A stretch of DNA of 18,134 nt from an uncultured Fretibacterium sp. (lineage in GTDB: Bacteria > Synergistota > Synergistia > Synergistales > Aminobacteriaceae), in assembly GCA_937892105.1 (NCBI GenBank), contig CALAUZ010000039.1:1-18134 (forward strand). Direction: 5' to 3'. The position numbers and the translations under genes were made by a program. Positions 8,347 to 15,342 of this stretch are shown piece after piece (position 1 is the first letter of the stretch; every line of letters begins with the position of its first letter). The notes beneath the pieces are model-generated. The model saw only the letters and a program-made list of their open reading frames with translations, searched no databases and was not told the DNA's origin.

Positions 8347-8402
8347 GCCTTCATCTGTACTTATATATCTTAATATATCCCGATAAAGGACAAGCATAAT
8401 AC

Positions 8403-9878
8403 ATGTTATTCATTATTGACACTGACAGAAACCTCAAGCGAAATCTTACACCGTTAAACGTATGGGCTCTTGCATTCGGTTGCGTAATAGGCTGGAGTGC
8501 TTACGTTATGCCCGGTACAGTCTTTCTGCCTAACGCCGGGCCTATGGGTACGTTAATCGCTATGGAGATTGCAGTCCTCGTAATGCTCATCATTGCATAC
8601 AACTACAGCTACATGATAAAGAAATTCCCCATTACGGGCGGCGAATTCATCTACGCAAAAATGGCGTTCGGAGAAGTTCACGGCTTCCTCTGCGCATGGT
8701 TCCTCAGCCTCTCTTACCTGTCCGTTATCCCGCTCAACGCTACGGCACTTAACATAGTCATGCGGGCAGTGTTTGGCGATACCTTCCAGTTCGGATTTCA
8801 CTACACCATCTCAGGCTATGACGTATGGTTCGGCGAAATGCTCATGGCTATAGGTGCACTGGCGGCCTTCATGATCATAAACTCTTGGGGTGTAATCTTT
8901 GCAGGCAGGATACAGACGTTCCTCGTAATGCTGCTTCTCGGCGGAATATTCATCATCATCGGTTGTGCCACAGTAAGCCCGCAGGTATCAGCTTCAAACC
9001 TTCACCCAATGTTTCACCCCATAGATGCCTCGTTCACGAAAGGTATAGCCGCGCAGATAATCGCAGTATTCGTTACGGGGCCGCAGTCATTCGTTGGGTT
9101 CGACACTGTGCCGCAGCTCATGGAGGAGTCAAAATTCTCGCCAGACAAAGTGAAAGTCGTAATGGACACCAGCATAATCTGTGGAGGGTTCGTGTATATA
9201 GCACTCACAATTCTTGCCTGTGCCGTAATGCCTCCTGCTTATTCGACTTGGGTTGAACACGTTCACGACATACCAAACCTCAAGGGACTTCACAGCGTAA
9301 TATCATTATGCCTCTCAGAACACTTAATGGGTACTGCCGGTGTAGTAGTCATAACAGTATCGGTAATATCGGCCATGCTCACCGGAATGATAGGCTTCTA
9401 CATGGCCACAAGCAGGCTGCTCTACTCTATGGCAAGAGACGGCATGATACCACGATGGTTCAGCTACATCAACGAACACGGAGCTCCCTCACACGCCGAA
9501 ATGTTCTGCACCATAGTCTCCATCATAATATGTCTCATGGGGCGTGCTGTAATGGGCTGGGTTTTCGAAATGGCCTCAACGGGAGCAGCAATAGGCTTTG
9601 CGTATACCTCCATTTCTGCCGCAAAGTATGCATGGAAGGAAAAACGTACAGACATCGTTATATTCGGTGTACTAGGCTTCCTTCTGTCCATAATGATGGC
9701 AATATTCCTTCTTGTTCCCATACCTGGCCTGAACGTTTCAATGGGTTTAGAGTCATACAGCTTTCTCGTATTTTGGGTAATAGTCGGGATATTATTTTAC
9801 GTAATTCGACGTACATGGGGGGGGGGTATAAGTAATTATGAGTACATCAAAGCTAAGAAAGAAACTGACAGTGTTTAA
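8403..9878 (+). CDS. APC-superfamily amino-acid permease, paralog 1
   Basis: This 491-residue polytopic inner-membrane protein with about 12 hydrophobic segments probably imports an amino acid or amine using an ion gradient. The first helix carries the APC-type pattern LNVWALAFGCVIGWSAYVMPGT (residues 18-39), followed by EF-like segments such as FPITGGEFIYAKMAFG and the conserved FVGFDTVPQLMEE. The substrate cannot be told from sequence alone. The start follows an in-frame stop two codons upstream, with AAAGGA 12 bases before the ATG. The 3' end is odd: a run of ten G (9817-9826) at residues 472-475 keeps the frame open for 16 more residues. That tail overlaps the next gene by 41 bases and has no counterpart in paralog 2. 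A change of one G in either direction would end the protein at residue 475 or 477. Confidence 0.9.
   Translation: MLFIIDTDRNLKRNLTPLNVWALAFGCVIGWSAYVMPGTVFLPNAGPMGTLIAMEIAVLVMLIIAYNYSYMIKKFPITGGEFIYAKMAFGEVHGFLCAWFLSLSYLSVIPLNATALNIVMRAVFGDTFQFGFHYTISGYDVWFGEMLMAIGALAAFMIINSWGVIFAGRIQTFLVMLLLGGIFIIIGCATVSPQVSASNLHPMFHPIDASFTKGIAAQIIAVFVTGPQSFVGFDTVPQLMEESKFSPDKVKVVMDTSIICGGFVYIALTILACAVMPPAYSTWVEHVHDIPNLKGLHSVISLCLSEHLMGTAGVVVITVSVISAMLTGMIGFYMATSRLLYSMARDGMIPRWFSYINEHGAPSHAEMFCTIVSIIICLMGRAVMGWVFEMASTGAAIGFAYTSISAAKYAWKEKRTDIVIFGVLGFLLSIMMAIFLLVPIPGLNVSMGLESYSFLVFWVIVGILFYVIRRTWGGGISNYEYIKAKKETDSV
9817..9826 (+). repeat. Homopolymer run of ten G at the 3' end of the first permease
   Basis: Ten consecutive G fall in the last codons of paralog 1, 11 bases before the ATG of paralog 2. 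With ten G the frame reads to the stop at 9876-9878. With nine it would stop at 9829-9831 (present numbering), and with eleven at 9833-9835, both before the next start. The run is also the only G-rich stretch that could act as an SD for paralog 2. Confidence 0.9.
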
Positions 9879-11256
9879 TGTATGGTCTATAGCGTTTGGA
9901 GGGGTTATAGGCTGGGGAGCTGTAGTGATGCCCGGCACTACATTTCTGAAGAGGGGCGGAACTATGGGTACTATGCTTGCTATGGAAGCTGCGGCATTCA
10001 TAATGCTCATAATCTCATATAACTATGCTTACATGATACGGAAGTTCCCTGAGTCTGGAGGCCAGGTTATATTTGCGGAAAGGGCTTTCGGAAGGACACA
10101 CGGGTTTATATGCGCATGGTTTCTTGGACTGTGCTACATAATGATTATCCCAATGAATGCGACTGCTTTATGCCTTATCTTCCGTGCTTTGTCCTCTAAT
10201 AGCATATTGCATTTCGGGTTTCACTATGTATTGGCGGGATACGATATATATTTCGGAGAGGTAATCATTGCGCTTGCAGCACTGTTATTTTTCGCGTTCG
10301 TCAGCTTTAAGGGGATTGAATATGCCGGAAGGCTGCAATCATTGTTCGTTATCCTTCTTATTTTGGGTGTAATAATAATTATTGGAGCGTCCGTGTTCAG
10401 CCCAAACTCTGACAGCTCTAACCTTCACCCGATGTTCTACCCTTATGGCGGCACTCACGGAAACGCATTCATTCAGGTTATCTCAATACTTGTGCTTGCC
10501 CCGTGGATGTATGTTGGTTTCGACACAGTTCCCCAGATGGCGGAAGAGTCGATGTTCCCGCCTTCACGCGCAAAATTCATCATGGACACGAGCATATTAG
10601 CGGGGTGTTTTGTGTATGTAGCGATGACATTTATTGCGGCATCTGGCATACCTTCTGTTTATCCTGACTGGGTGGGCTACGTCAACGACCTTCCCAATCT
10701 CTCCGGGCCTTCTGGAATAGCGACATTCTCTGCGGCGAGGAATGTTCTTGGCAATATCGGGACGTTCATCATAAGTGTTACAGCTTTAATGGCCATGCTA
10801 ACAGGTATGCTTGGTTTTTACACGGCGACAAGCAGGTTACTGTACTCGATGGCGCGGGATAATATGCTTCCCTCATGGTTCAGCAGCCTAAACTCAAAGT
10901 GCGTTCCCGTCAACGCGATAATCTTCTGCACATTGGTATCGTTTCCAGCCCCATTCATAGGGAGAAACGCGTTAGGCTGGACGGTGGATATGTCGTCGAT
11001 AGGCGGGGCGATAAGTTTTGGATACACTTCATTGGCGGCGGTACATTTTGCATCTGGTGAGGGACGTACAGACATTATGATATTCGGTGTAACGGGCTTC
11101 ATATTCTCGTTGATATTTGCGTTACTTCTTCTTGTTCCTGTTTCTGGGTTTGACTGCTCGCTTGATACTTCTTCATACATTCTTCTCGTACTATGGATAA
11201 TTCTCGGTGCTGTATTCTTCTTTTTCATGAGGACACGTTACAGCACTCGTCAGTAA
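9838..11256 (+). CDS. APC-superfamily amino-acid permease, paralog 2
   Basis: This 472-residue multi-pass inner-membrane transporter is clearly homologous along its length to the gene just upstream. Shared segments include VFNVWSIAFGGVIGWGAVVMPGT (about 12-34), GFHYVLAGYDIYFGEV, YVGFDTVPQMAEES and GFYTATSRLLYSMARD. The pair probably arose by tandem duplication and has diverged, also in codon use: this copy has more A/T at third positions. Substrate is unknown; different or overlapping amino-acid specificity is likely. Apart from the G10 run there is no SD in front of its ATG, so translation may depend on ribosomes that finish paralog 1. The C-terminus ends soon after the last helix (FFFMRTRYSTRQ). 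Confidence 0.9.
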   Translation: MSTSKLRKKLTVFNVWSIAFGGVIGWGAVVMPGTTFLKRGGTMGTMLAMEAAAFIMLIISYNYAYMIRKFPESGGQVIFAERAFGRTHGFICAWFLGLCYIMIIPMNATALCLIFRALSSNSILHFGFHYVLAGYDIYFGEVIIALAALLFFAFVSFKGIEYAGRLQSLFVILLILGVIIIIGASVFSPNSDSSNLHPMFYPYGGTHGNAFIQVISILVLAPWMYVGFDTVPQMAEESMFPPSRAKFIMDTSILAGCFVYVAMTFIAASGIPSVYPDWVGYVNDLPNLSGPSGIATFSAARNVLGNIGTFIISVTALMAMLTGMLGFYTATSRLLYSMARDNMLPSWFSSLNSKCVPVNAIIFCTLVSFPAPFIGRNALGWTVDMSSIGGAISFGYTSLAAVHFASGEGRTDIMIFGVTGFIFSLIFALLLLVPVSGFDCSLDTSSYILLVLWIILGAVFFFFMRTRYSTRQ

Positions 11257-11294
11257 ATTAACCTCCTTCTTTATAGTGGGCGATTACTTCCTTG

Positions 11295-11315
11295 CCTCCC
11301 CTGCGTAAGGTGAGG
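11295..11315. other. Hairpin after the permease pair
   Basis: CCTCCCCT (11295-11302) pairs with AGGTGAGG (11308-11315) at 7 of 8 positions around a 5-base loop. No T run follows. It may be a weak terminator or transcript-stabilising hairpin between the permease genes and the ylxM promoter. Confidence 0.35.
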
Positions 11316-11332
11316 TCGTAAAGTGAAATTGC

Positions 11333-11362
11333 TTGACAGAAACATCGCATGTTTCATATAAT
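11333..11362 (+). promoter_or_regulatory. Near-consensus sigma70 promoter of the ylxM-ffh cluster
   Basis: TTGACA (11333-11338) and TATAAT (11357-11362) are both perfect hexamers with an 18-base spacer. Counting from the -10, +1 falls at 11369, which is the A of the ylxM ATG. The transcript would therefore be leaderless or nearly so. Confidence 0.85.
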
Positions 11363-11368
11363 TCCATC

Positions 11369-11728
11369 ATGATTGACAGCGCAAATGATGACAACGAAAT
11401 ATTGACACGCAGAGTACATTTCAACCTGCTGTACGATTTCTATTCACCGTTACTGACAGCGAGACAGCGTAAAGTTTACGAGACATTGTGTTTCTCTGAC
11501 CTTACACTTTCGGAGGCAGCCGGTGTTTTAGGCATAAGCAGGCAGGCAGTATACATTCTTGCACGTCATGTTATGGAGAAACTCGAAGGCATTGAACGCG
11601 AGCTTTGTTTCGCGGTGAATACCCGCCAGCTTGAGGGCAGAATAAAGGAACTTGAGGCTGAGAACAAATCACTGCGCATGAAACTACAGGAGAAGGAGGA
11701 GGAAGATAAACCATGTTTGACGCTCTGA
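11369..11728 (+). CDS. ylxM: YlxM-family (UPF0122) HTH protein, SRP-associated
   Basis: This small protein of 119 residues has a sigma-factor region-4-like helix-turn-helix (LTARQRKVYETLCFSDLTLSEAAGVLGISRQAVYILARHVMEKLEGIE) followed by a charged coiled coil to the end. YlxM/p13 proteins are encoded next to ffh or ftsY and modulate SRP GTPase activity in some Gram-positives; DNA binding is possible but not shown. A TTG 12 codons upstream is in frame but is itself the -35 hexamer, so ATG 11369 is the start. No SD precedes it, in keeping with a leaderless message. It overlaps ffh by 16 bases in another frame, and its last codons carry the ffh SD. Confidence 0.88.
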   Translation: MIDSANDDNEILTRRVHFNLLYDFYSPLLTARQRKVYETLCFSDLTLSEAAGVLGISRQAVYILARHVMEKLEGIERELCFAVNTRQLEGRIKELEAENKSLRMKLQEKEEEDKPCLTL

Positions 11729-13044
11729 AGGAAAAACTCTCGGCGGTATTCTCAAAACTCGGCAGCAAAGGAAGGTTATCGCCGGAAGATATAGATACTG
11801 CAATGCGTGAACTCAGACGGTCATTGCTTGAGGCTGATGTTGATTTCAGGACGGCAAAAGACTTCATAGCCCGCATTCGTGAGAGAGCATCAGGCGCGGA
11901 AGTACTCCAGTCGATAACCCCAAGCGAGAGAATTTCTGCGATTGTATACGAGGAATTAGTTTCGCTCATGGGCAGGGCTTCTCCTCTCATAATCTCGCCA
12001 AAACCGCCTACAGTGATACTCATGGCCGGTCTTCAGGGTTCGGGAAAGACCACAAGCACCGTGAAACTTGCGCGGCACCTCAAGAGTTCGCATAATCCCC
12101 TCGTTGTTGCGTGCGATTTGCGTCGTCCTGCGGCAGTTGAACAGCTCCGTGTTCTTGCTGAGGGTGCAAAAGTTTCGTTCTTCGGGCCGGATAAGCCGAA
12201 CGATACGGACGTTCTCGCTGTAGTACGGGGCGCAGTGAAGTACGCTGAAGGACACATGAACGATGTCATAATACTCGACACTGCCGGAAGACTTCACATT
12301 GACGAGGAATTGATGTCGGAGCTGAAGAGTATTGCCGGTGTCCTGCCAACTCATGAGAGAATATTAGTTGTCGATGCCATGACAGGTCAGGAAGCTGTCA
12401 ATTCTGCAAAGTCATTCCATGAACTGCTCGGCCTTACAGGCTTGATACTCACGAAACTTGACGGAGACGCTCGCGGTGGAAGCGCGTTATCAATCCGTGC
12501 GGTAACAGGAATACCTGTGAAGTTTGCTGGAGTAGGCGAGAACACTGACGCTCTGGAATCTTTCAGCCCTGAGAGAATGGCTGGACGTATTATGGGAATG
12601 GGCGATATTCAGGGGCTTGCAGAGAAGGTAAAGGCGGCAGGAATAACAGAAGAAATCGTGCCTTCCGGTAAAACATCAAAGGCTTTTGACCTTGAGACCC
12701 TGTTAAAGCAGTTCGAGATGATGGAGAAGATGGGGCCTCTTGAGAAAGTTATGGGAATGATACCAGGAATGGACAAGATAAAGAATTTCCGGGCTGAGGA
12801 CGCTGATGCAGCAGCACTGAAGCGCAGCAAGGCCATAATCCAGTCAATGACCCGTGAAGAGAGACGCAATCCGAGAATAATAAAAGGCTCAAGAAGACGG
12901 AGAATTGCAGAGGGATCGGGAACTTCAGTCCAGAGCGTCAACCAGCTGCTTGCCCAGTACGAACAGATGCGCAAGATGTATAAATCGCTCATGGGTTCAG
13001 GTGGAAGCAGAAGGCTGAAATCATTATTCGGTTTCATGAAGTAG
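11713..13044 (+). CDS. ffh: Signal recognition particle protein Ffh (SRP54)
   Basis: Ffh binds 4.5S/SRP RNA and signal peptides of nascent membrane proteins and delivers them to FtsY. The 443 residues carry the N domain, then the GTPase G domain with GLQGSGKTT (about 104-112), DLRRPAAVEQL, DTAGRLHIDEELM and TKLDGDARGG. The M domain at the C-terminus includes the RNA-binding stretch IIKGSRRRRIAEGSGTSVQSVNQLL and a Met-rich end (YEQMRKMYKSLM). All motifs are intact. The overlapping GGAGG motifs at 11695-11702 inside ylxM give a well-spaced SD. The 16-base overlap with ylxM suggests coupled synthesis. Confidence 0.97.
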   Translation: MFDALKEKLSAVFSKLGSKGRLSPEDIDTAMRELRRSLLEADVDFRTAKDFIARIRERASGAEVLQSITPSERISAIVYEELVSLMGRASPLIISPKPPTVILMAGLQGSGKTTSTVKLARHLKSSHNPLVVACDLRRPAAVEQLRVLAEGAKVSFFGPDKPNDTDVLAVVRGAVKYAEGHMNDVIILDTAGRLHIDEELMSELKSIAGVLPTHERILVVDAMTGQEAVNSAKSFHELLGLTGLILTKLDGDARGGSALSIRAVTGIPVKFAGVGENTDALESFSPERMAGRIMGMGDIQGLAEKVKAAGITEEIVPSGKTSKAFDLETLLKQFEMMEKMGPLEKVMGMIPGMDKIKNFRAEDADAAALKRSKAIIQSMTREERRNPRIIKGSRRRRIAEGSGTSVQSVNQLLAQYEQMRKMYKSLMGSGGSRRLKSLFGFMK

Positions 13045-13080
13045 CATAGTATAATCCTAACAGGAGGTGCAAAGTCAAGA

Positions 13081-13347
13081 ATGGCGGTAAAGATTCGTTT
13101 GTCGCGTCAGGGCAGAAAGAAAGCTCCTTTTTACAGGCTTGTAGTAGCAGATGAACGTTCACCGAGAGACGGAAAGTTTATAGAGCTTATAGGGACATAT
13201 AATCCTATGACAGATCCTGCGGCGGTGAGCATCAACGAGGAGCGGGCCCTTTACTGGCTGAGGAACGGTGCATTACCTTCAGACACGGCGCGCGGGCTTT
13301 TGAAGAAGCAGGGAATCTGGGAGAAGTTCAAGACAAAGGAAGCATAA
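13081..13347 (+). CDS. rpsP: Small ribosomal subunit protein bS16
   Basis: bS16 is a primary-to-secondary 16S rRNA binding protein needed for 30S assembly. The 88 residues match the family, with the N-terminal signature [40 protein letters not shown] and the later segment [24 protein letters not shown]. The SD AGGAGGTG (13062-13069) is 11 bases before the ATG. It is the first ribosomal gene of the usual rpsP-khpA-(rimM)-trmD-rplS order, 36 bases after ffh. Confidence 0.97.
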   Translation: MAVKIRLSRQGRKKAPFYRLVVADERSPRDGKFIELIGTYNPMTDPAAVSINEERALYWLRNGALPSDTARGLLKKQGIWEKFKTKEA

Positions 13348-13429
13348 GCAGCAGGCTCCTTTAACGGTATTAGGAACAACACAAAATATTTCATCGTAGA
13401 CCGCGAATAAAACAGGAGGTGCCACTTTA

Positions 13430-13672
13430 ATGGTCAATTACAAAGAGCTTGTAGAGTTTATCGTCAAACACCTTGTTACGCAGCCGGATTCAGTCGGCGT
13501 GGAGGGCAATGAAGGCGAAGGCGGAAATAAAATCCTGATCAGGGTTGCCCATGAGGACGTGGGTAGAGTAATCGGGAAGAGAGGAGCAACGATCAACGCT
13601 ATCCGGCTGTTGGCCAAAGCGGCAGCAGTCAAGGCCGGGGAGAGAGTTGATGTTGACATCATCGAGGACTAG
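13430..13672 (+). CDS. khpA: KH-domain RNA-binding protein KhpA
   Basis: This 80-residue single-KH-domain protein has the GxxG loop as GKRG in EDVGRVIGKRGATINAIRLL. KhpA, often with KhpB, binds many RNAs and affects cell division and small-RNA networks in Gram-positives. The place between rpsP and trmD is the standard one. The SD AGGAGGTG lies 11 bases before the ATG. Its last codons hold the GAGGA that appears to serve as the SD for trmD, and its stop ends two bases before the trmD ATT. Confidence 0.94.
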   Translation: MVNYKELVEFIVKHLVTQPDSVGVEGNEGEGGNKILIRVAHEDVGRVIGKRGATINAIRLLAKAAAVKAGERVDVDIIED

Positions 13673-13677
13673 CCATT
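13664..13677 (+). promoter_or_regulatory. SD and ATT codon that set the trmD start
   Basis: GAGGA at 13664-13668 lies within the last khpA codons, 6 bases before ATT 13675. In the trmD frame a TGA at 13654-13656 closes the frame upstream, and no ATG, GTG or TTG occurs before residue 59. ATT is therefore the only codon with a suitable SD that keeps the conserved N-terminus. Confidence 0.7.
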
Positions 13678-14805
13678 AACGTAAGTATAGTAACGGCATT
13701 CCCGGAATTATTCGCGGATTTCCTGGCTACAAGTATTCCGGGTCGTGCTGTATCAGGAGGGCTTGTCGGTGTAAACCTTGTTGACCTAAGACAGTTTGGC
13801 AGGGGGAATTACAGGCAGCTTGACGATTACGCTTTCGGCTCAGGCGGTATGGTTCTGGCGGCTCCGCAGCTGAAGGACGCGTTGGACTTTGCGGCATCGA
13901 GACATGAGGGCGTTAAACCGTATGTAGTCTGTCCCTCTCCGCAGGGAGAACTGATAAGCCAGGAAGCAATAGAAACGTTATCGCTCCAGGAACATGTTGT
14001 AATAATCTGCGGGCATTACGAGGGAATAGATGAACGCTTTGTGCAGAAGTATGCTGACCTTGAAGTATCAATAGGCGACTGCGTACTGACAGGCGGCGAG
14101 ATACCTGCAATGATTATTGTTGACGCAATGTCAAGGCTTGTGCCGGGAGTAGTCGGCAAGAGCAAGGCAGTAATCGAGGACTCGTTTTATCGCGGCGTTC
14201 TTGACAACCCGAACTATACCCGTCCGGCGGCATGGGAAGGTCTTGAAGTTCCAGAAGTCTTGATGGGAGGAAATTCTCAGGAGATTTCACGCTGGAGACG
14301 CAGGGAAGCAGTAAGGCGGACGTTGACGCGCAGACCGGATCTTGTATCCAGAGCGTCAGTGAGGGAGTATATACCTGATGTAAGGGTTGCTGTAATCGTG
14401 AATGATGAAGGCGATAATCTCTGCGGGCTTGCTGAACTTTGCAGGGCGTATGACTTGGGAAGACCGTATGTTATTGCCAGAACGCATGAGCTTAGGGAAG
14501 CCATGAAGCAGTCGTATCCGGAAGCGAAAGTACTCGGCAGCATAAACAGAGTTCCCGAATATGAGGCAGATGATATGCTTGTGGTGAAAGTGTATTCCAG
14601 TCCCCGTGCTAATGCCATGCACAGCCTTGAAGTCAAGCGGAAATGCCTGGAACATGATGGTAAAGTAATTTTCGTGTTTTCGGCGAATGATGAGGGACTT
14701 GAAGGAGTTGCTGGAATAACAGGATATCTCTGGAGCGTTGATATTGGAGTACCTGCCGGTGTAAAGATAGGAATTGCGCTGGACAGGTACATAGGGAAGC
14801 GTTAA
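13675..14805 (+). CDS. trmD: tRNA (guanine37-N1)-methyltransferase TrmD fused to a second SPOUT-like domain; ATT start
   Basis: TrmD methylates G37 next to the anticodon using AdoMet and so prevents +1 frameshifts. With the ATT start the protein has 376 residues. Its first residues read (M)[16 protein letters not shown], as TrmD should; starting at the first ATG (13849) would lose 58 conserved residues including the FGSGGM loop. Knot motifs include [11 protein letters not shown] (about 112-122) and [15 protein letters not shown]; catalytic Asp177 lies in LDNPNYTRP. TrmD usually ends near 240-250. Here residues of about 235-376 form a second domain ([32 protein letters not shown]... to [10 protein letters not shown]) like the RNA methyltransferase family of Thermotoga TM1570 (PF09936). 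That domain seems short and lacks the usual LGTGWGLP-like knot motif, so it may be inactive. Confidence 0.9.
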   Translation: MNVSIVTAFPELFADFLATSIPGRAVSGGLVGVNLVDLRQFGRGNYRQLDDYAFGSGGMVLAAPQLKDALDFAASRHEGVKPYVVCPSPQGELISQEAIETLSLQEHVVIICGHYEGIDERFVQKYADLEVSIGDCVLTGGEIPAMIIVDAMSRLVPGVVGKSKAVIEDSFYRGVLDNPNYTRPAAWEGLEVPEVLMGGNSQEISRWRRREAVRRTLTRRPDLVSRASVREYIPDVRVAVIVNDEGDNLCGLAELCRAYDLGRPYVIARTHELREAMKQSYPEAKVLGSINRVPEYEADDMLVVKVYSSPRANAMHSLEVKRKCLEHDGKVIFVFSANDEGLEGVAGITGYLWSVDIGVPAGVKIGIALDRYIGKR

Positions 14806-14827
14806 ACATTGGGAGGGAAAAACAGAG

Positions 14828-15190
14828 TTGAACGCGGTAGATTTAGTGCAAAAGAAGTATTACAGGGCTGAACCACTGCCTGATTTCAGGCCTGGCGATA
14901 CCCTAAGAGTACATGTAAAGATTAAGGAAGGCACGAGGGAACGTATACAGGTTTTCGAGGGCATAGTGATAGCCAAGCAGCATGGCGGGCTTGATGAGAC
15001 GTTCACGGTGAGGAAGATCTCCAATGGAGTTGGAGTGGAGAGGATATTCCCGGTGCATTGTCCGAGCATTGACCATGTTGAAGTTCAGAGGAAAGGCAAA
15101 GTGAGAAGGGCGAAGCTGTATTACCTGAGGAAACTCAGCGGTAAGGCGGCAAGGATAAAGGAACGCCGGAAGTTCACGGAAGCTCAGTAG
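14828..15190 (+). CDS. rplS: Large ribosomal subunit protein bL19
   Basis: bL19 sits at the 30S-50S interface. The 120 residues show the full family pattern, including [79 protein letters not shown]. The start is TTG at 14828, supported by GGGAGGG (14811-14817) 10 bases upstream; no ATG is available in a sensible place. It lies 22 bases after trmD and ends the cluster before a strong terminator. Confidence 0.96.
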   Translation: MNAVDLVQKKYYRAEPLPDFRPGDTLRVHVKIKEGTRERIQVFEGIVIAKQHGGLDETFTVRKISNGVGVERIFPVHCPSIDHVEVQRKGKVRRAKLYYLRKLSGKAARIKERRKFTEAQ

Positions 15191-15201
15191 AAGAAAGAAA
15201 A

Positions 15202-15231
15202 TCCCCTGTCATTACGGCGGGGGAATTTTTT
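15202..15231 (+). terminator. Strong intrinsic terminator of the ffh-rplS cluster
   Basis: CCCCTGTC (15203-15210) pairs fully, with G-U pairs, with GGCGGGGG (15216-15223) around the loop ATTAC. It is followed by AATTTTTT. It starts 12 bases after the rplS stop. Confidence 0.9.
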
Positions 15232-15342
15232 GTATGAGTATGTATGAATTAGGGCAGAAATTAACGGGGGAATGAGATTAAGATAATTGATGCCCAAACA
15301 TAGTTATATTCTCTGATTTTGTCAAATATATCTACTGCACAT

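Noticed and set aside
8825..9256. Overlapping plus-strand frame of 143 codons inside permease 1
   Set aside because: Composition is Arg/His/Cys-rich as expected for an out-of-frame reading; the permease frame has the conserved helices.
9829..9835. A true frameshift/pseudogene in permease 1
   Set aside because: All membrane segments are intact before the G10 run; only a short tail is affected, so the gene is not called broken.
11333..11368. TTG start giving a 131-residue YlxM
   Set aside because: The TTG is the first part of the TTGACA -35 hexamer and the added residues precede the predicted transcription start; ATG 11369 fits the family N-terminus.
13027..13055. Possible internal promoter (TATAAT at 13050-13055) before rpsP
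   Set aside because: The best -35 at 17 bases (TTCGGT) matches poorly and there is no TG extension, so a promoter is not supported.
14277..14792. Minus-strand frame of 171 codons opposite trmD
   Set aside because: No SD or recognisable motif, and it lies wholly opposite the fused SPOUT domain.
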